From Jiangella mangrovi (GTDB lineage Bacteria; Actinomycetota; Actinomycetes; Jiangellales; Jiangellaceae), in NCBI RefSeq assembly GCF_014204975.1, contig NZ_JACHMM010000001.1, forward strand, positions 124,001 to 188,000: DNA of 64,000 bases, given 5' to 3'. Below the pieces are notes generated by a model. The model saw nothing but the letters and a program-made list of their open reading frames with translations. It had not been told where the DNA came from and made no database searches. Shown here piece by piece: positions 1 to 8,956 of the stretch. Positions within the stretch are counted from its first letter, which is position 1, and every line of letters begins with the position of its first letter. Made by a program: the position numbers and the translations under genes.

Positions 1-1495
1 CGACGAACGCCGCCTCCATGGCCGGCAGCACGTTCTGCACGCGGCCGAGGTAGACGTTGCCGATGAGCGACTGCTGCGAGGCGCGGCTGACGTAGTGCTC
101 GACCAGCACGTCGTCCTCGAGCACCGCGATCTGGGTGAGGTCGCCGGACTGCCGGACCGCCATGACGCGGTCGACGGCCTCGCGGCGGGCCAGGAACTCG
201 GCCTCGGACAGGATGGGCGGACGGCGCCGGCCGGCCTCGCGGCCCTCACGACGGCGCTGCTTCTTCGCCTCGAGGCGGGTCGAGCCCTTGACCGACGTGA
301 CCTCGTCCTCGACGTCACGGGACTCGCGGACCCGCACGACGGTGTTCGGCGGGTCGTCCGGACGGGACTCGTCGCCGTCGTCGTTGCGGCGGCGCCGGCG
401 ACGGCGACGACGGCGGCTGCCGCCCTGGTCGTCGTCGGAGTCGGCGTGGTCGTCGTCGGAGTCGCCCTGGGCGTCGTCGTGACCGTCCTCGGCCTGCTCG
501 TCGTCCTCGTTCCGGCCCTGCTCGTCGTCGGAGTCGTCGTCGGACGCGGAGTCGGTCTCGTCGGAGCGACGGCGCCGGCCGCGGCCACCGCGACGGCGGC
601 GCCGGCGGCGGGTGCCGTCGCCATCGCCGTCGTCGTCGGAGTCGTCGTCGACGTCCGCGGTCTCGGCGGTGACGGTGGGCTCCTCCTCCGCCTCCTCGAC
701 CTCGGGCTCGGGCTCCGGCTCGGGCTTGGCGCGCCGGCGGCCGCGGGCCGGCTGAGCGGCCTCGGGGTCGGGCGCGGCGAACAGCGGGGCGGCCGAGAAC
801 GCCGGGGCCTGGAACAGGACGGCGGAGGCGCGGGCCTCGGTGGCCGCGCTCTCGAGGCCGGACGGCGCGAACGCCGGGGTCTCGGTGAGCAGGTCCTCGG
901 TGGGGTCCTCGACGGCGTCCGCGTCGGCCTCGGGCTCGACCGGGAGCGGCTCGGGCGCGGGCTGTGCGGTCTTGCGCGACCGGGACCGCTTGCGCGGCGC
1001 CGGAGCCTCGGCGGGCTCGACGGCGACCGGCTCGGCGACCGCCGGCTCGGCAGCGGCCTCGACCGCGACGACGGGCTCGGCTGCGGCGACGGTGTCGACG
1101 GGGTCGGCGCCCTGGGCGGGCAGCAGCGACGGCGCGGTCTCGTCGGTCTCGGCGAGCTCGGCCGTGGCGCCCTTGCGAGCGGTCCGCTTGGCGGGAGCCT
1201 TCTTGGCGGCCTTCTTCACCGCGGTCTTCTTGGCCGCCGCCTTCTTCGCGGCCTTCTTGGCCGGAACGCCGTCGGCGAGCGAGCCGTCGCCGTCGGCAAC
1301 CGGGGCGTCGTCGCTGGTGACGGGTGCGGCGGCGGTGACCGGGGCGCCGGCGTCGTGGAGCGTGGGCTCGGCGGCGGGCGGACCCGCGGCCCGGCTGGCG
1401 GCCCGCCGGCGGCGGGGCTGCGTCGTCTCGGTGCCGGATGCGGCCGGCGCCGACGAGCTGGTGTCTCCGGACGTGCCGCGATTCTCTTCCTGCAT
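1..1495 (-). CDS. rne: Ribonuclease E/G, N-terminal part (cut by window edge)
   Basis: This is the 5' two-fifths or so of a large RNase E/G, the endonuclease that starts mRNA decay and matures rRNA. Translation from the ATG at 1495 gives a long low-complexity extension: Ala/Lys repeats (about residues 85-110), an acidic Pro/Ala stretch, and blocks of Arg alternating with runs of Asp/Glu (about 240-390). It then enters the S1-type RNA-binding core, where SLIGNVYLGRVQNVLPAME is readable close to the edge. The catalytic DNase-I-like domain lies outside the window. An AGGAG sits 8-12 nt before the ATG. Actinobacterial RNase E proteins commonly carry such disordered N-terminal arms. The start is reasonably firm and the family is certain from the core motif. 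Confidence 0.93.
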   Translation of the reverse strand, partial: MQEENRGTSGDTSSSAPAASGTETTQPRRRRAASRAAGPPAAEPTLHDAGAPVTAAAPVTSDDAPVADGDGSLADGVPAKKAAKKAAAKKTAVKKAAKKAPAKRTARKGATAELAETDETAPSLLPAQGADPVDTVAAAEPVVAVEAAAEPAVAEPVAVEPAEAPAPRKRSRSRKTAQPAPEPLPVEPEADADAVEDPTEDLLTETPAFAPSGLESAATEARASAVLFQAPAFSAAPLFAAPDPEAAQPARGRRRAKPEPEPEPEVEEAEEEPTVTAETADVDDDSDDDGDGDGTRRRRRRRGGRGRRRRSDETDSASDDDSDDEQGRNEDDEQAEDGHDDAQGDSDDDHADSDDDQGGSRRRRRRRRRRNDDGDESRPDDPPNTVVRVRESRDVEDEVTSVKGSTRLEAKKQRRREGREAGRRRPPILSEAEFLARREAVDRVMAVRQSGDLTQIAVLEDDVLVEHYVSRASQQSLIGNVYLGRVQNVLPAMEAAFV

Positions 1496-2008
1496 GTGGT
1501 GCACTCCTGTCGGCCCGGCGGGCGGGGCGCCGCGCCGTGGCCGGCGCGCTGCAGCCCACTCGCTGGGGGCAATACATCGGGCCACCTGGAGCGCCCGGGA
1601 GACGGCCGCCACAGGTGGAAAGCCTGTGATCGGCGACGTCCACCGGACCTGTGCGTCGTCAGGCCGTGCGCAGCGCCCGCCGCGGCGGCGCACCCGTGCC
1701 GGGGCGCCTCGCGGCTGGGCCGCTGTGGCGGGCCCACCGTGCCGAGCATCTCCGCGGGGATCGCCGTCGCCTGCCGCTCACCGATCCGGTGAGGCGGTGG
1801 CGCCGAGTCGACCACGCGCGGGACGTCGGCGAGGACGTCGTCGGACCGAACGGCGTGTACCGCTCGACCAGTTCCGAGTATCGCACATGTCCGTCTGAAA
1901 ACCGTGACCACGGCCACCCGCAACCCGTCACATCGATCCTGACCGAACTCCATCGCCGCAGGTCAGCACGCCCGCCTTACGGTGTGCCCTAGATCACGTG
2001 GAGGAATG
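1496..2008. promoter_or_regulatory. rne leader and intergenic region
   Basis: About 510 bases without a convincing gene. Transcription into rne must start here on the minus strand, so rne probably has a long 5' leader, as is known for RNase E genes that autoregulate through their leader. GATACT on the minus strand near 1875-1880 could be a -10 box, but no good -35 is paired with it. Open frames crossing the region have no family signature and look like GC-rich shadows. Confidence 0.35.
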
Positions 2009-2710
2009 TCACGCGTCACGCCTCTCGGGCGCGTCGGCCAGCGGATCGGACATCTCGCCCGTGGCCTCGTCCCACACCCCCTGCGCGAGGCGGGTCGGGC
2101 GCGGCGGCTCCGGCGGGTTGAAGTCGGCGACCAGGCGCAGGCCGGCCAGCACCTCGTCGGGCCGCACCGTGGGCGACTGGTGCCGGACCACCGCCCGCAG
2201 CGTGACGGGGTCGGCCGCCGCGTCGACCTCGAGCCGCAGCACGGCGGCCCGCGGGTCGAGCTTGCGCACGCCGTTCTTCGTCAGCCGTTCCACCGGCACC
2301 GATGCCGCGGCCAGGAACGTCGCGGCCGCCGCCTCGACCTGCGCCGGCAGGGCGCCGGGCAGCTCGACCGCCCAGCTCGACGCCTGCAGCCGGTCGGCCA
2401 GCGCCCCGGGGGCGGCTTCCACCACCTCGACGACGTCGAGCCCCGGCGGCAGCGCGGCGTCGAGGGCGGCCCGCACCTCGGCGGGGTCGCAGACCCGGGT
2501 GACCGCGAGCTCGAGGTACTCGGCCTCGCTGGCCGCCCCGGTGGGCGCGGCGCCGGCGTAGGAGACCCGCGGATGCGGCGTGAACCCCTGTGACCAGGCC
2601 ATGGGCACGTCGGCGCGGCGCAGCGCCCGCTCGAACGCGCGCTGGAAGTCGCGGTGGCTGGTGAACCGGAGCCGGCCGCGCTTGGCGAAGCGGACGCGGA
2701 GCTTCTGCAC
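2009..2710 (-). CDS. TIGR03936/DUF2344 radical-SAM-associated protein
   Basis: A 233-residue cytoplasmic protein of the DUF2344 (TIGR03936) family. The N-terminal signature is clear: KLRVRFAKRGRLRFTSHRD, followed by MAWSQGFTPHPRVSY. The family is nearly always encoded next to, or fused to, the B12-binding radical SAM protein of the TIGR03960 type, and is thought to act with it in RNA or cofactor modification; its biochemical role is not settled. Here the partner is at 5327-7249, and two unrelated genes lie between them. The start is GTG. No membrane segments or signal peptide are visible. Confidence 0.9.
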   Translation of the reverse strand: MQKLRVRFAKRGRLRFTSHRDFQRAFERALRRADVPMAWSQGFTPHPRVSYAGAAPTGAASEAEYLELAVTRVCDPAEVRAALDAALPPGLDVVEVVEAAPGALADRLQASSWAVELPGALPAQVEAAAATFLAAASVPVERLTKNGVRKLDPRAAVLRLEVDAAADPVTLRAVVRHQSPTVRPDEVLAGLRLVADFNPPEPPRPTRLAQGVWDEATGEMSDPLADAPERRDA

Positions 2711-2858
2711 GGCGGGGAGCTGCTGGTGCGGCGCGCTGCTCAGGGTTCTGGTCCTCTCGGCGGTCGGGCTGAACGGATTGTCATTCGATCACCCATTGTC
2801 ACGCGCCCGCGGCGGGCGTACGTTCCATCCCAGTCATCCGTTGTTGGGGGGCAGAGCG

Positions 2859-4241
2859 ATGACGGATCTACGCGACGACGCGACCCTGGGCAGTCTGCGC
2901 TCGCTGCTGGCAGGTGAGCTGCTGACTCCGGACTCCCCGGGCTACGACGACGCCCGGACCATCTTCAACGCCATGATCGACCGCCGCCCGGCCGTCATCG
3001 TGCAGTGCGCCCGCCGGGCCGACGTGGCCCTGGCCGTGGCGTTCGCCCGCGAGCACGGCCTCGAGCTGGCGGTGCGCGGCGGCGGGCACAGCGTCTCCGG
3101 GCAGGCGCTCACCGACGGCGGGCTGGTGGTCGACCTGCGCCGGATGAACGCCGTCAGTGTGGACCCCGAGGCCCGCACGGTCACCGTCGGCGGCGGGGCC
3201 ACCATGGCCGACCTCGACCGCGCCTGCCGGCCGCACGGCCTGGCCACCACGGGCGGCCGGGTCTCGACCACCGGCGTCGGCGGGTTCGTGCTCGGCGGCG
3301 GGACCGGCTGGCTGGACCGGCTGTTCGGGCTGGCCTGCGACAACCTGGTCGAGGCCGAGGTGGTGACGGCCGACGGCGAGATCGTGCGGGCCGCCGAGGA
3401 CAGCCACCCGGACCTGTTCTGGGCACTGCACGGCGGCGGCGGCAACTTCGGCGTCGTCACCTCGATGACGCTGCGGCTGCACCCGCTCGAGCGGTCCACG
3501 CTCGGGTTCCTGCTGTGGGCGCCCGAGCGCGGGCCCGAGATCGTCCGGCTCTTCCGCGACGTGGTCCAGGCCGGTCCGGACACGCTCGGCGGCGGCGCGA
3601 TCTACCTCACCGGCCCCGAGGGCGAGGACTTCGTGCCCGACGAGCTGGTCGGCCGGCTGGCGCTGGCGGTCGTGCTGGTGCACGCCGGCGACGAGGCGTC
3701 GCTGCGCTCGCTGGCGGCGCCACTGTTCGACGCCGGCCCCGCGGGCGCCATGGTGGCCGAGCTGCCGTACGACGAGCTGCAGGCCGCCATGGACGACCCG
3801 CCCGGGTACCGCAACTACTGGTCCGCCGAGCACCTCGAGGAGCTGCCCGACGAGGCGGTCGAGGCGTTCTGCGCGCAGGCCGCGCACATGATCGTGCCGT
3901 CGGCGTCGCAGCACGTGCTGTTCAGCATGGGCGGCGCGATCGCCCGCGGCCCGCGCGGCTACCCGATCCCGTGGCGGCACGCCGCCTGGGTGGTGCACCC
4001 GTTCGGGCTGTGGACCGACCCCGCCGACGACGAGCGCGGCATGGCCTGGGCACACGCCGTCTGCGCCGCCGTCCGGCCCTGGAGCACCGGCGCCGTCTAC
4101 CTGAACTTCATCGGCGACGAGGGCCACAGCCGGGTGGTGTCCGGGTTCGGCACCGAGGGCTACACGCGGCTGACCGCCGTCAAGACCCGCTACGACCCCG
4201 CGAACGTGTTCCGGCGCAACCACAACATCAGGCCGGCCTGA
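2859..4241 (+). CDS. FAD-binding oxidoreductase, berberine-bridge-enzyme-like
   Basis: A 460-residue flavoprotein oxidase of the VAO/PCMH family. The FAD-binding domain carries VRGGGHSVSG around residues 72-81, in which His77 is the expected covalent FAD attachment site. A glycine-rich loop GVGGFVLGGGTGWL follows, and the C-terminus has the BBE signature YDPANVFRRNHNI. The cysteine that gives plant berberine bridge enzymes a second FAD link is absent (the loop reads RVSTTGVGG), so mono-covalent His attachment is inferred. Substrates of such bacterial enzymes are often sugars or secondary metabolites; none can be named here. A longer frame exists upstream, but the ATG at 2859 begins the conserved domain and lies just after a purine-rich GGGGGGCAGAGCG. 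Confidence 0.9.
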   Translation: MTDLRDDATLGSLRSLLAGELLTPDSPGYDDARTIFNAMIDRRPAVIVQCARRADVALAVAFAREHGLELAVRGGGHSVSGQALTDGGLVVDLRRMNAVSVDPEARTVTVGGGATMADLDRACRPHGLATTGGRVSTTGVGGFVLGGGTGWLDRLFGLACDNLVEAEVVTADGEIVRAAEDSHPDLFWALHGGGGNFGVVTSMTLRLHPLERSTLGFLLWAPERGPEIVRLFRDVVQAGPDTLGGGAIYLTGPEGEDFVPDELVGRLALAVVLVHAGDEASLRSLAAPLFDAGPAGAMVAELPYDELQAAMDDPPGYRNYWSAEHLEELPDEAVEAFCAQAAHMIVPSASQHVLFSMGGAIARGPRGYPIPWRHAAWVVHPFGLWTDPADDERGMAWAHAVCAAVRPWSTGAVYLNFIGDEGHSRVVSGFGTEGYTRLTAVKTRYDPANVFRRNHNIRPA

Positions 4242-4260
4242 CGCCGTCGTCGATCGAGGT

Positions 4261-5085
4261 TCAGGTCGCGTGGAGCTCGCCCTCGAGGACGGTGCGGGCG
4301 CTCCCGGTGAGCTCGACGGTGTCGCCGCGGGTCGCGACCCGGACGGTGCCGCCGCGCGCCGACAGCTGCACGGCGGTCAGTGGCGCGCCGTCGGACCGGC
4401 CGAGCTCCTTGGCCCAGTACGGCCCGAGCACGCAGTGCGCCGACCCCGTGACCGGGTCCTCGGGCACGCCGACGGACGGGGCGAAGTAGCGGGACACGAA
4501 GTCGTACGGCGCGGCGTCGTCGGCCCGGGCGGTCACGATGATGCCGCGCGCCTCGACGGCGGCCAGCGCACCCAGGTCCGGGGCGAGGCCGCGGACGGTG
4601 GCCTCGTCGGCCACCTCGGCGAGCACGTCGAACCGGCTGCGCCCCGTCGCGACGATCGCGGTGCCCAGCGCCTCGGCCAGGCCGGCCGGCTCCGGGGCGG
4701 GCTCGGGCGGCAGCGCCGGGAACTCCATGGTGACGGTGCCGGCGCGGTCGCGGTGGACGGTGAGCACGCCGCTGCGGGTGCTGAACCGGATGGGCCCGGC
4801 CTCGCCGCGCTCGAACAGCACGTGCGCCGTCGCCAGCGTCGCGTGCCCGCACAGGTCGACCTCGACCGCCGGCGTGAACCAGCGCAGCCGGTAGTCGACC
4901 GACGGCGTGGCCCGGGCCGCCTCGTCGCCCTCGACCGGCTCGACGAACGCCGTCTCGGAATGCTTCATCTCAGCCGCGACGGCCTGCATCCACTCGTCGG
5001 TGACCGGGCGGTCCAGCAGACAGACTCCCGCGGGGTTGCCGCCGAAGGGACGATCGGTGAACGCGTCGACGACGAGGATCCGCAC
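4261..5085 (-). CDS. PhzF family isomerase/epimerase-like protein
   Basis: A 274-residue protein of the PhzF family, which shares the two-domain diaminopimelate-epimerase fold. It reads RILVVDAFTDRPFGGNPAGV at the N-terminus, KHSETAFV with the likely acid catalyst Glu44, LCGHATLATAH, and DPVTGSAHCVLGPYW in the C-terminal half. PhzF itself isomerises dihydro-3-hydroxyanthranilate in phenazine synthesis, but no other phenazine gene is present, so a general isomerase role is the safest reading. It converges on the FAD oxidoreductase with only 19 bases between stops. The start is GTG at 5085. Confidence 0.9.
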   Translation of the reverse strand: MRILVVDAFTDRPFGGNPAGVCLLDRPVTDEWMQAVAAEMKHSETAFVEPVEGDEAARATPSVDYRLRWFTPAVEVDLCGHATLATAHVLFERGEAGPIRFSTRSGVLTVHRDRAGTVTMEFPALPPEPAPEPAGLAEALGTAIVATGRSRFDVLAEVADEATVRGLAPDLGALAAVEARGIIVTARADDAAPYDFVSRYFAPSVGVPEDPVTGSAHCVLGPYWAKELGRSDGAPLTAVQLSARGGTVRVATRGDTVELTGSARTVLEGELHAT

Positions 5086-5177
5086 GGTGTCCAGCGTACG
5101 AGTCCTCCCCCGCGCAATTCACCCGCGATCCCACAGGTCCGGAATGACCGCCTCGCCCCGCCCTTGGGCCCACCCAC

Positions 5178-5249
5178 GTTGATCTTGGAGAAACCGCGCA
5201 GTTGCGTGCCGAAATGTCCGTTGAATCCGGCGAAAACTCCAAGATCAAC
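5178..5249. repeat. 13-bp inverted repeat with 46-nt spacer
   Basis: GTTGATCTTGGAG at 5178-5190 is perfectly complementary to CTCCAAGATCAAC at 5237-5249, in the space between phzF-like and the radical SAM gene. The spacer is itself GC-rich and could fold. It may terminate or attenuate the radical SAM transcript, which reads into it from the right, or it may be a dispersed palindromic element. Confidence 0.6.
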
Positions 5250-5326
5250 TTCGGCGGACGTGGATCGAGGTGTGGACCACGCCGGGATCCGAGTTCTCAC
5301 CGGTCGCGCCGCGGCCGGCCTCGTGC

Positions 5327-7249
5327 TCAGACCGGGGTGAGCGGGAGCAGCGGGCGGCCCGTCGGGCCGGTCTGGATCTCGGTGCCCATGGACGGGCAGA
5401 CGCCGCAGTCGAAGCAGGGGGTCCAGCGGCAGTCGTCGAGCTCGACCTCGTCGAGGGCGTCCTGCCAGTCGTCCCAGAGCCAGTCGCGGTCGAGGCCGCT
5501 GTCGAGGTGGTCCCAGGGCAGCACCTCGTCGCGGTCGCGCTCGCGCGTCGTGTACCAGGCGAGGTCGACGGGTTCGCCGGCCAGCGCCGTCTCGGTGCAG
5601 GCGACCCAGCGCGAGTAGGAGAAGTACTCGCCCCAGCCGTCGAAGCGGCCGCCGTCCTCCCAGACGGCCCGGATGATGCGGCCGACCCGGCGGTCGCCGC
5701 GGGAGAGCAGGCCTTCGATCATGCTCGGCTTGCCCTCGTGGTAGCGCAAGCCGATGGCCTTGCCGAACTGGCGGTCGGACTTCACCGTCTCGCGCAGCTT
5801 GCGCAGCCGGGCGTCGACGACTTCATGGTCGGCCTGCGCGGCCCACTGGAACGGGGTGTGCGGCTTGGGTACGAACCCGCCGATCGAGACAGTGCAGCGG
5901 ATGTCGCCGCGGCCCGACGCCTTGCGGCCGGCCTCGATGACCCGCTTCGCGAGGCCGGCGATGGCCAGCACGTCCTCGTCGGTCTCGGTGGGCAGCCCGC
6001 ACATGAAGTAGAGCTTCACCTGCCGCCAGCCGTTGCTGTAGGCGGTGCTGACGGTGCGGATGAGGTCGTCCTCGCTGACCATCTTGTTGATGACGCGGCG
6101 CATGCGCTCGGTGCCGCCCTCGGGGGCGAACGTGAGGCCGGAGCGGCGGCCGTTGCGGGACAGCTCGTCGGCCAGGGTGACGTTGAACGCGTCGACGCGG
6201 GTGGAGGGCAGCGAGAGCGAGGTGTTGGTGCCCTCGTACCGGTCGGCCAGGCCCTTCGCGATCTCGCCGATCTCGGAGTGGTCGGCACTCGACAGCGACA
6301 GCAGCCCCACCTCGGTGAAGCCGGAGTTCTGCAGGCCCTCGGCCACCATGGCGCCGACGGTCTCGATGGAGCGCTCGCGGACGGGCCGGGTGATCATGCC
6401 GGCCTGGCAGAACCGGCAGCCGCGCGTGCAGCCGCGGAAGATCTCGACGCTGTAGCGCTCGTGGACGGTCTCGGCCAGCGGCACCAGCGGCTTGCGCGGG
6501 TAGGGCCACTGGTCGAGGTCCATGACGGTGTGCTTGCGGACGGTGTCCGGCACGCCCGGGCGGTTGGGGACGACGGCGGCAATGGTGCCGTCGGGCCGGT
6601 ACGACACGTCGTAGAACTTCGGAACGTAGACCCCGCCGCCCGCGGCCAGCCGCAGCAGCAGCTCGTCGCGGCCGCCGGGCCGGCCCTCGGCCTTCCACTC
6701 GCGGACCACCTCGGTGACGGCGAGCACGATCTCCTCGCCGTCGCCCAGGACCGCGGCGTCGAGGAAGTCGGCGACGGGTTCGGGGTTGAACGCCGCGTGC
6801 CCGCCCGCGATGACGACGGGGTGGTCGTCGCCGCGCTCGGTGGCCAGCAGCGGGATGCCCGCGAGGTCGAGCGCCGTCAGCAGGTTCGTGTAGCCGAGCT
6901 CGGTGGCGAACGAGATGCCCAGCAGGTCGAACGCGGCGACCGGGCGGTGCGCGTCGACGGTGAACTGGCCGATGCCGTGCTCGCGCATGAGCGCCTCGAG
7001 GTCCGGCCAGACGGCGTACGTGCGCTCGGCGAGCACGCCGTCCTGCTCGTTGAGCAGCTCGTACAGGATCTGGACGCCCTGGTTGGGCAGACCGACCTCG
7101 TAGGCGTCGGGATACATCAGCGCCCACCGCACCTGCGCGCCGTCCCAGTCCTTGAGCGTCGCCCCGAGCTCTCCGCCGACGTACTGGATGGGCTTCGCCA
7201 CCCTGGCCAGCAACGGCTCGAGCTGGTCGAACAGGGACTCGACGGGCAT
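5327..7249 (-). CDS. TIGR03960 family B12-binding radical SAM protein
   Basis: A 640-residue radical SAM enzyme. The N-terminal part (about 1-200) has the B12-binding-like region (for example DLLGISFATELGYTNLL and VIAGGHAAFNPEP). The radical SAM core holds FRGCTRGCRFCQAG, the CxxxCxxC motif for the 4Fe-4S cluster that cleaves S-adenosylmethionine. The C-terminus has more cysteines in PCFDCGVCPSMG. The family partners with DUF2344 (2009-2710) and occurs near rne in many actinobacteria; its substrate is unknown to me. I chose the ATG at 7249 because it begins the conserved MPVESLFDQL and has GGACCTCC before it. A start 28 codons earlier is open but adds an unconserved arm. Confidence 0.92.
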   Translation of the reverse strand: MPVESLFDQLEPLLARVAKPIQYVGGELGATLKDWDGAQVRWALMYPDAYEVGLPNQGVQILYELLNEQDGVLAERTYAVWPDLEALMREHGIGQFTVDAHRPVAAFDLLGISFATELGYTNLLTALDLAGIPLLATERGDDHPVVIAGGHAAFNPEPVADFLDAAVLGDGEEIVLAVTEVVREWKAEGRPGGRDELLLRLAAGGGVYVPKFYDVSYRPDGTIAAVVPNRPGVPDTVRKHTVMDLDQWPYPRKPLVPLAETVHERYSVEIFRGCTRGCRFCQAGMITRPVRERSIETVGAMVAEGLQNSGFTEVGLLSLSSADHSEIGEIAKGLADRYEGTNTSLSLPSTRVDAFNVTLADELSRNGRRSGLTFAPEGGTERMRRVINKMVSEDDLIRTVSTAYSNGWRQVKLYFMCGLPTETDEDVLAIAGLAKRVIEAGRKASGRGDIRCTVSIGGFVPKPHTPFQWAAQADHEVVDARLRKLRETVKSDRQFGKAIGLRYHEGKPSMIEGLLSRGDRRVGRIIRAVWEDGGRFDGWGEYFSYSRWVACTETALAGEPVDLAWYTTRERDRDEVLPWDHLDSGLDRDWLWDDWQDALDEVELDDCRWTPCFDCGVCPSMGTEIQTGPTGRPLLPLTPV

Positions 7250-7362
7250 GGAGGTCCTACTCACAGGTGGTCTCGTGCGGTCACGGGTATGGTAACCATC
7301 ACAGAGGACCGGGTCTGGGGCACGACCGGACATCCACTCGTCTGCGATGAGAGGCAGCAGGA

Positions 7363-7818
7363 ATGACCGAGCACGACGGTGCCCGCCCGATCCACACCGC
7401 GCCCGACTCCACGCACGTGGTCACCGACGGCTTCGCGCCGTCGCCGCACGGGACGCGGCCGCTGGAGCTGCACCCCGACCGTCCCGGCGTGGACACCGCG
7501 CCCGACGTCGTCGCCCTGCCCGCCCCGCAGAACCCCGGGCCCAGGCCGCCGGACGATCCCGGCACGGCGAGCCGCGAGGAGCTCGAGATGGCGCTGCGCC
7601 GCGCCCAGCTGGTCGCCGACGACTGCGCGTCGCTGCTCGACCCCGCCCAGCGGGCCATGGAGGAGGGCGCGTGGGTGAGCCGCCTGGCCGACGAGTTCTC
7701 CACCGGCCTGGCCGCGCACGCACGCCTGGCCGGCGGCATCGCCGACGGCTGCGTCGACATCATCCAGACCGCGCTCGACACTCGCGGCCCGGACGAGCCG
7801 CTGGAGGTGCACGCGTGA
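7363..7818 (+). CDS. Small WXG-like protein, partner of the DPYF-type protein (copy 1)
   Basis: A 151-residue protein of unknown function. The first 70 residues are Pro/Asp-rich and probably disordered; the rest is helical. Residues 101-116 read EGAWVSRLADEFSTGL, matching EAWTSSTADTFSTAL in the 95-residue protein at 11666-11953, so the two are divergent paralogues. The single Trp in a helix-turn setting recalls WXG100 secretion substrates, although the WxG itself is absent. It begins 113 bases from the oppositely transcribed radical SAM gene, after AGCAGGA. The stop overlaps the start of the next gene by one base (TGATG), implying coupled translation. Inferred: a type VII-associated partner or chaperone-like protein. 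Confidence 0.75.
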   Translation: MTEHDGARPIHTAPDSTHVVTDGFAPSPHGTRPLELHPDRPGVDTAPDVVALPAPQNPGPRPPDDPGTASREELEMALRRAQLVADDCASLLDPAQRAMEEGAWVSRLADEFSTGLAAHARLAGGIADGCVDIIQTALDTRGPDEPLEVHA

Positions 7819-8903
7819 TGGCGAAGCTCACCGACAGCCTGGGCCCGGGGCCGAGCAAGACCGGCGCCGCCGACGTCGACAAGATGGCCGGCGGCAGGAT
7901 CGACAAGGAGTACGTCCCCGACGACTCCGAGAGCGTCGACTACGGCACCTACGCCGAGCACTACGAGCCGCCGGCCGACGGCGGTGGCGGATACTCCGGG
8001 GGTGGCGGAGGGGGCGGCTCCTCCGACGAGACCACGGACACCCCGTCCGAGCCCGACGCCGATTCCGACACCGACGACACCGGCGACGACCCGCAGTACG
8101 CCGAGAGCGACGGCGACCCCGAGGCCCCCACCGAGGTCACCGACGACTTCGGCGACCCCGAGCTGCCCACCAAGCCCGGCCTGCCCGACGACGGCGCTCC
8201 CGACCAGATCCCGGACCCGAGTCCGCCCACCCCGACGCCGAGCACCGTCTCGATCGACGTCGAGGCCATGACGCGGCTCGTGGCGGCCATGGAGCGGGCC
8301 GGCGAGCAGATCGTCGCGCTGCAGGACGAGATGCGCACCATCCTGTCGGGGGTCCGCCTCGAGACCTCCGAGACCGCCCGCTTCGAGCAGGTCTCCGAGT
8401 GGATCAGCGCGGAGCTGCCGGGCCTGCGTCGCCGGCTGGCCATGGCCCAGGACCTCCTCGGCGGTGGGGGCGTCAGCACGCAGCCCGACCACCGCCCGCA
8501 GGTGCCGCGCCCGTACGTCGGCGACGAGTCCCAGATCACCACCCGCCCGCCGCAGGAGTCCTACGACGCCGGCCGGGTCACGGCCGAGCGCTTCGGCCTC
8601 GGCGACCACGAGACCACCCGTCAGCTGGTCGCGGAGCTGCGCGAGAACCGGCACGACCCCTACTACGCCCGCGAGGTCGCCCACACCGCCGACCCCGAGA
8701 CCATGGTCCGGGCGGTCGTGGCGGCCGGCGACGGCGAGCAGGCGGCCGAGCTGACCGAGCTCACCGCCGCGACGGTGGCCACCGCGTCCCGCGGCACCGG
8801 CGAGCTGGCCCCGCCGGCCGGCTACGAGGAGCAGTGGGCGGCACTGCGCGAGAGCGACGACCCCGCGGTGGCGGCCGCCGCCGAGCAGCTCCGCCCGGCC
8901 TGA
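7818..8903 (+). CDS. DPYF-type protein, short paralogue with acidic arm (copy 1)
   Basis: A 361-residue protein. Residues 1-145 are a disordered, acidic arm with a Gly run (about 54-67). Residues 147-340 match the N-terminal third of the 699-residue protein at 9532-11631 in the same order: SEWISAELPGLRRRLAMA (193-210), RHDPYYAREVAHT (278-290) and TASRGTGELAPPAGYEEQW (322-340). The present copy ends soon after this shared region, so it lacks the large C-terminal part of its paralogue. No signal peptide or membrane segment is visible. It is translationally coupled to the small WXG-like gene. The function is unknown; its position beside an EssC-like ATPase suggests a type VII substrate, adaptor or antagonist of the longer copy. 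Confidence 0.75.
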   Translation: MAKLTDSLGPGPSKTGAADVDKMAGGRIDKEYVPDDSESVDYGTYAEHYEPPADGGGGYSGGGGGGGSSDETTDTPSEPDADSDTDDTGDDPQYAESDGDPEAPTEVTDDFGDPELPTKPGLPDDGAPDQIPDPSPPTPTPSTVSIDVEAMTRLVAAMERAGEQIVALQDEMRTILSGVRLETSETARFEQVSEWISAELPGLRRRLAMAQDLLGGGGVSTQPDHRPQVPRPYVGDESQITTRPPQESYDAGRVTAERFGLGDHETTRQLVAELRENRHDPYYAREVAHTADPETMVRAVVAAGDGEQAAELTELTAATVATASRGTGELAPPAGYEEQWAALRESDDPAVAAAAEQLRPA

Positions 8904-8956
8904 CGACCGACCCGTCCGGCCCGGCCAACTCCAGGCCGGACGGCGTCAGCGCACGG

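Noticed and set aside
95-1792. Plus-strand frame opposite rne
   Set aside because: Its Val/Gly/Leu-rich product is the mirror of the low-complexity rne arm; the minus strand reads cleanly into the RNase E S1 core.
1651-1992. Small plus-strand gene between rne and the DUF2344 gene
   Set aside because: Arg/Pro-rich composition with no ribosome site; frames on both strands overlap here equally well.
4261-5085. Part of a phenazine biosynthesis cluster
   Set aside because: No other phz gene is present in the window; PhzF-like proteins are widespread outside phenazine pathways.
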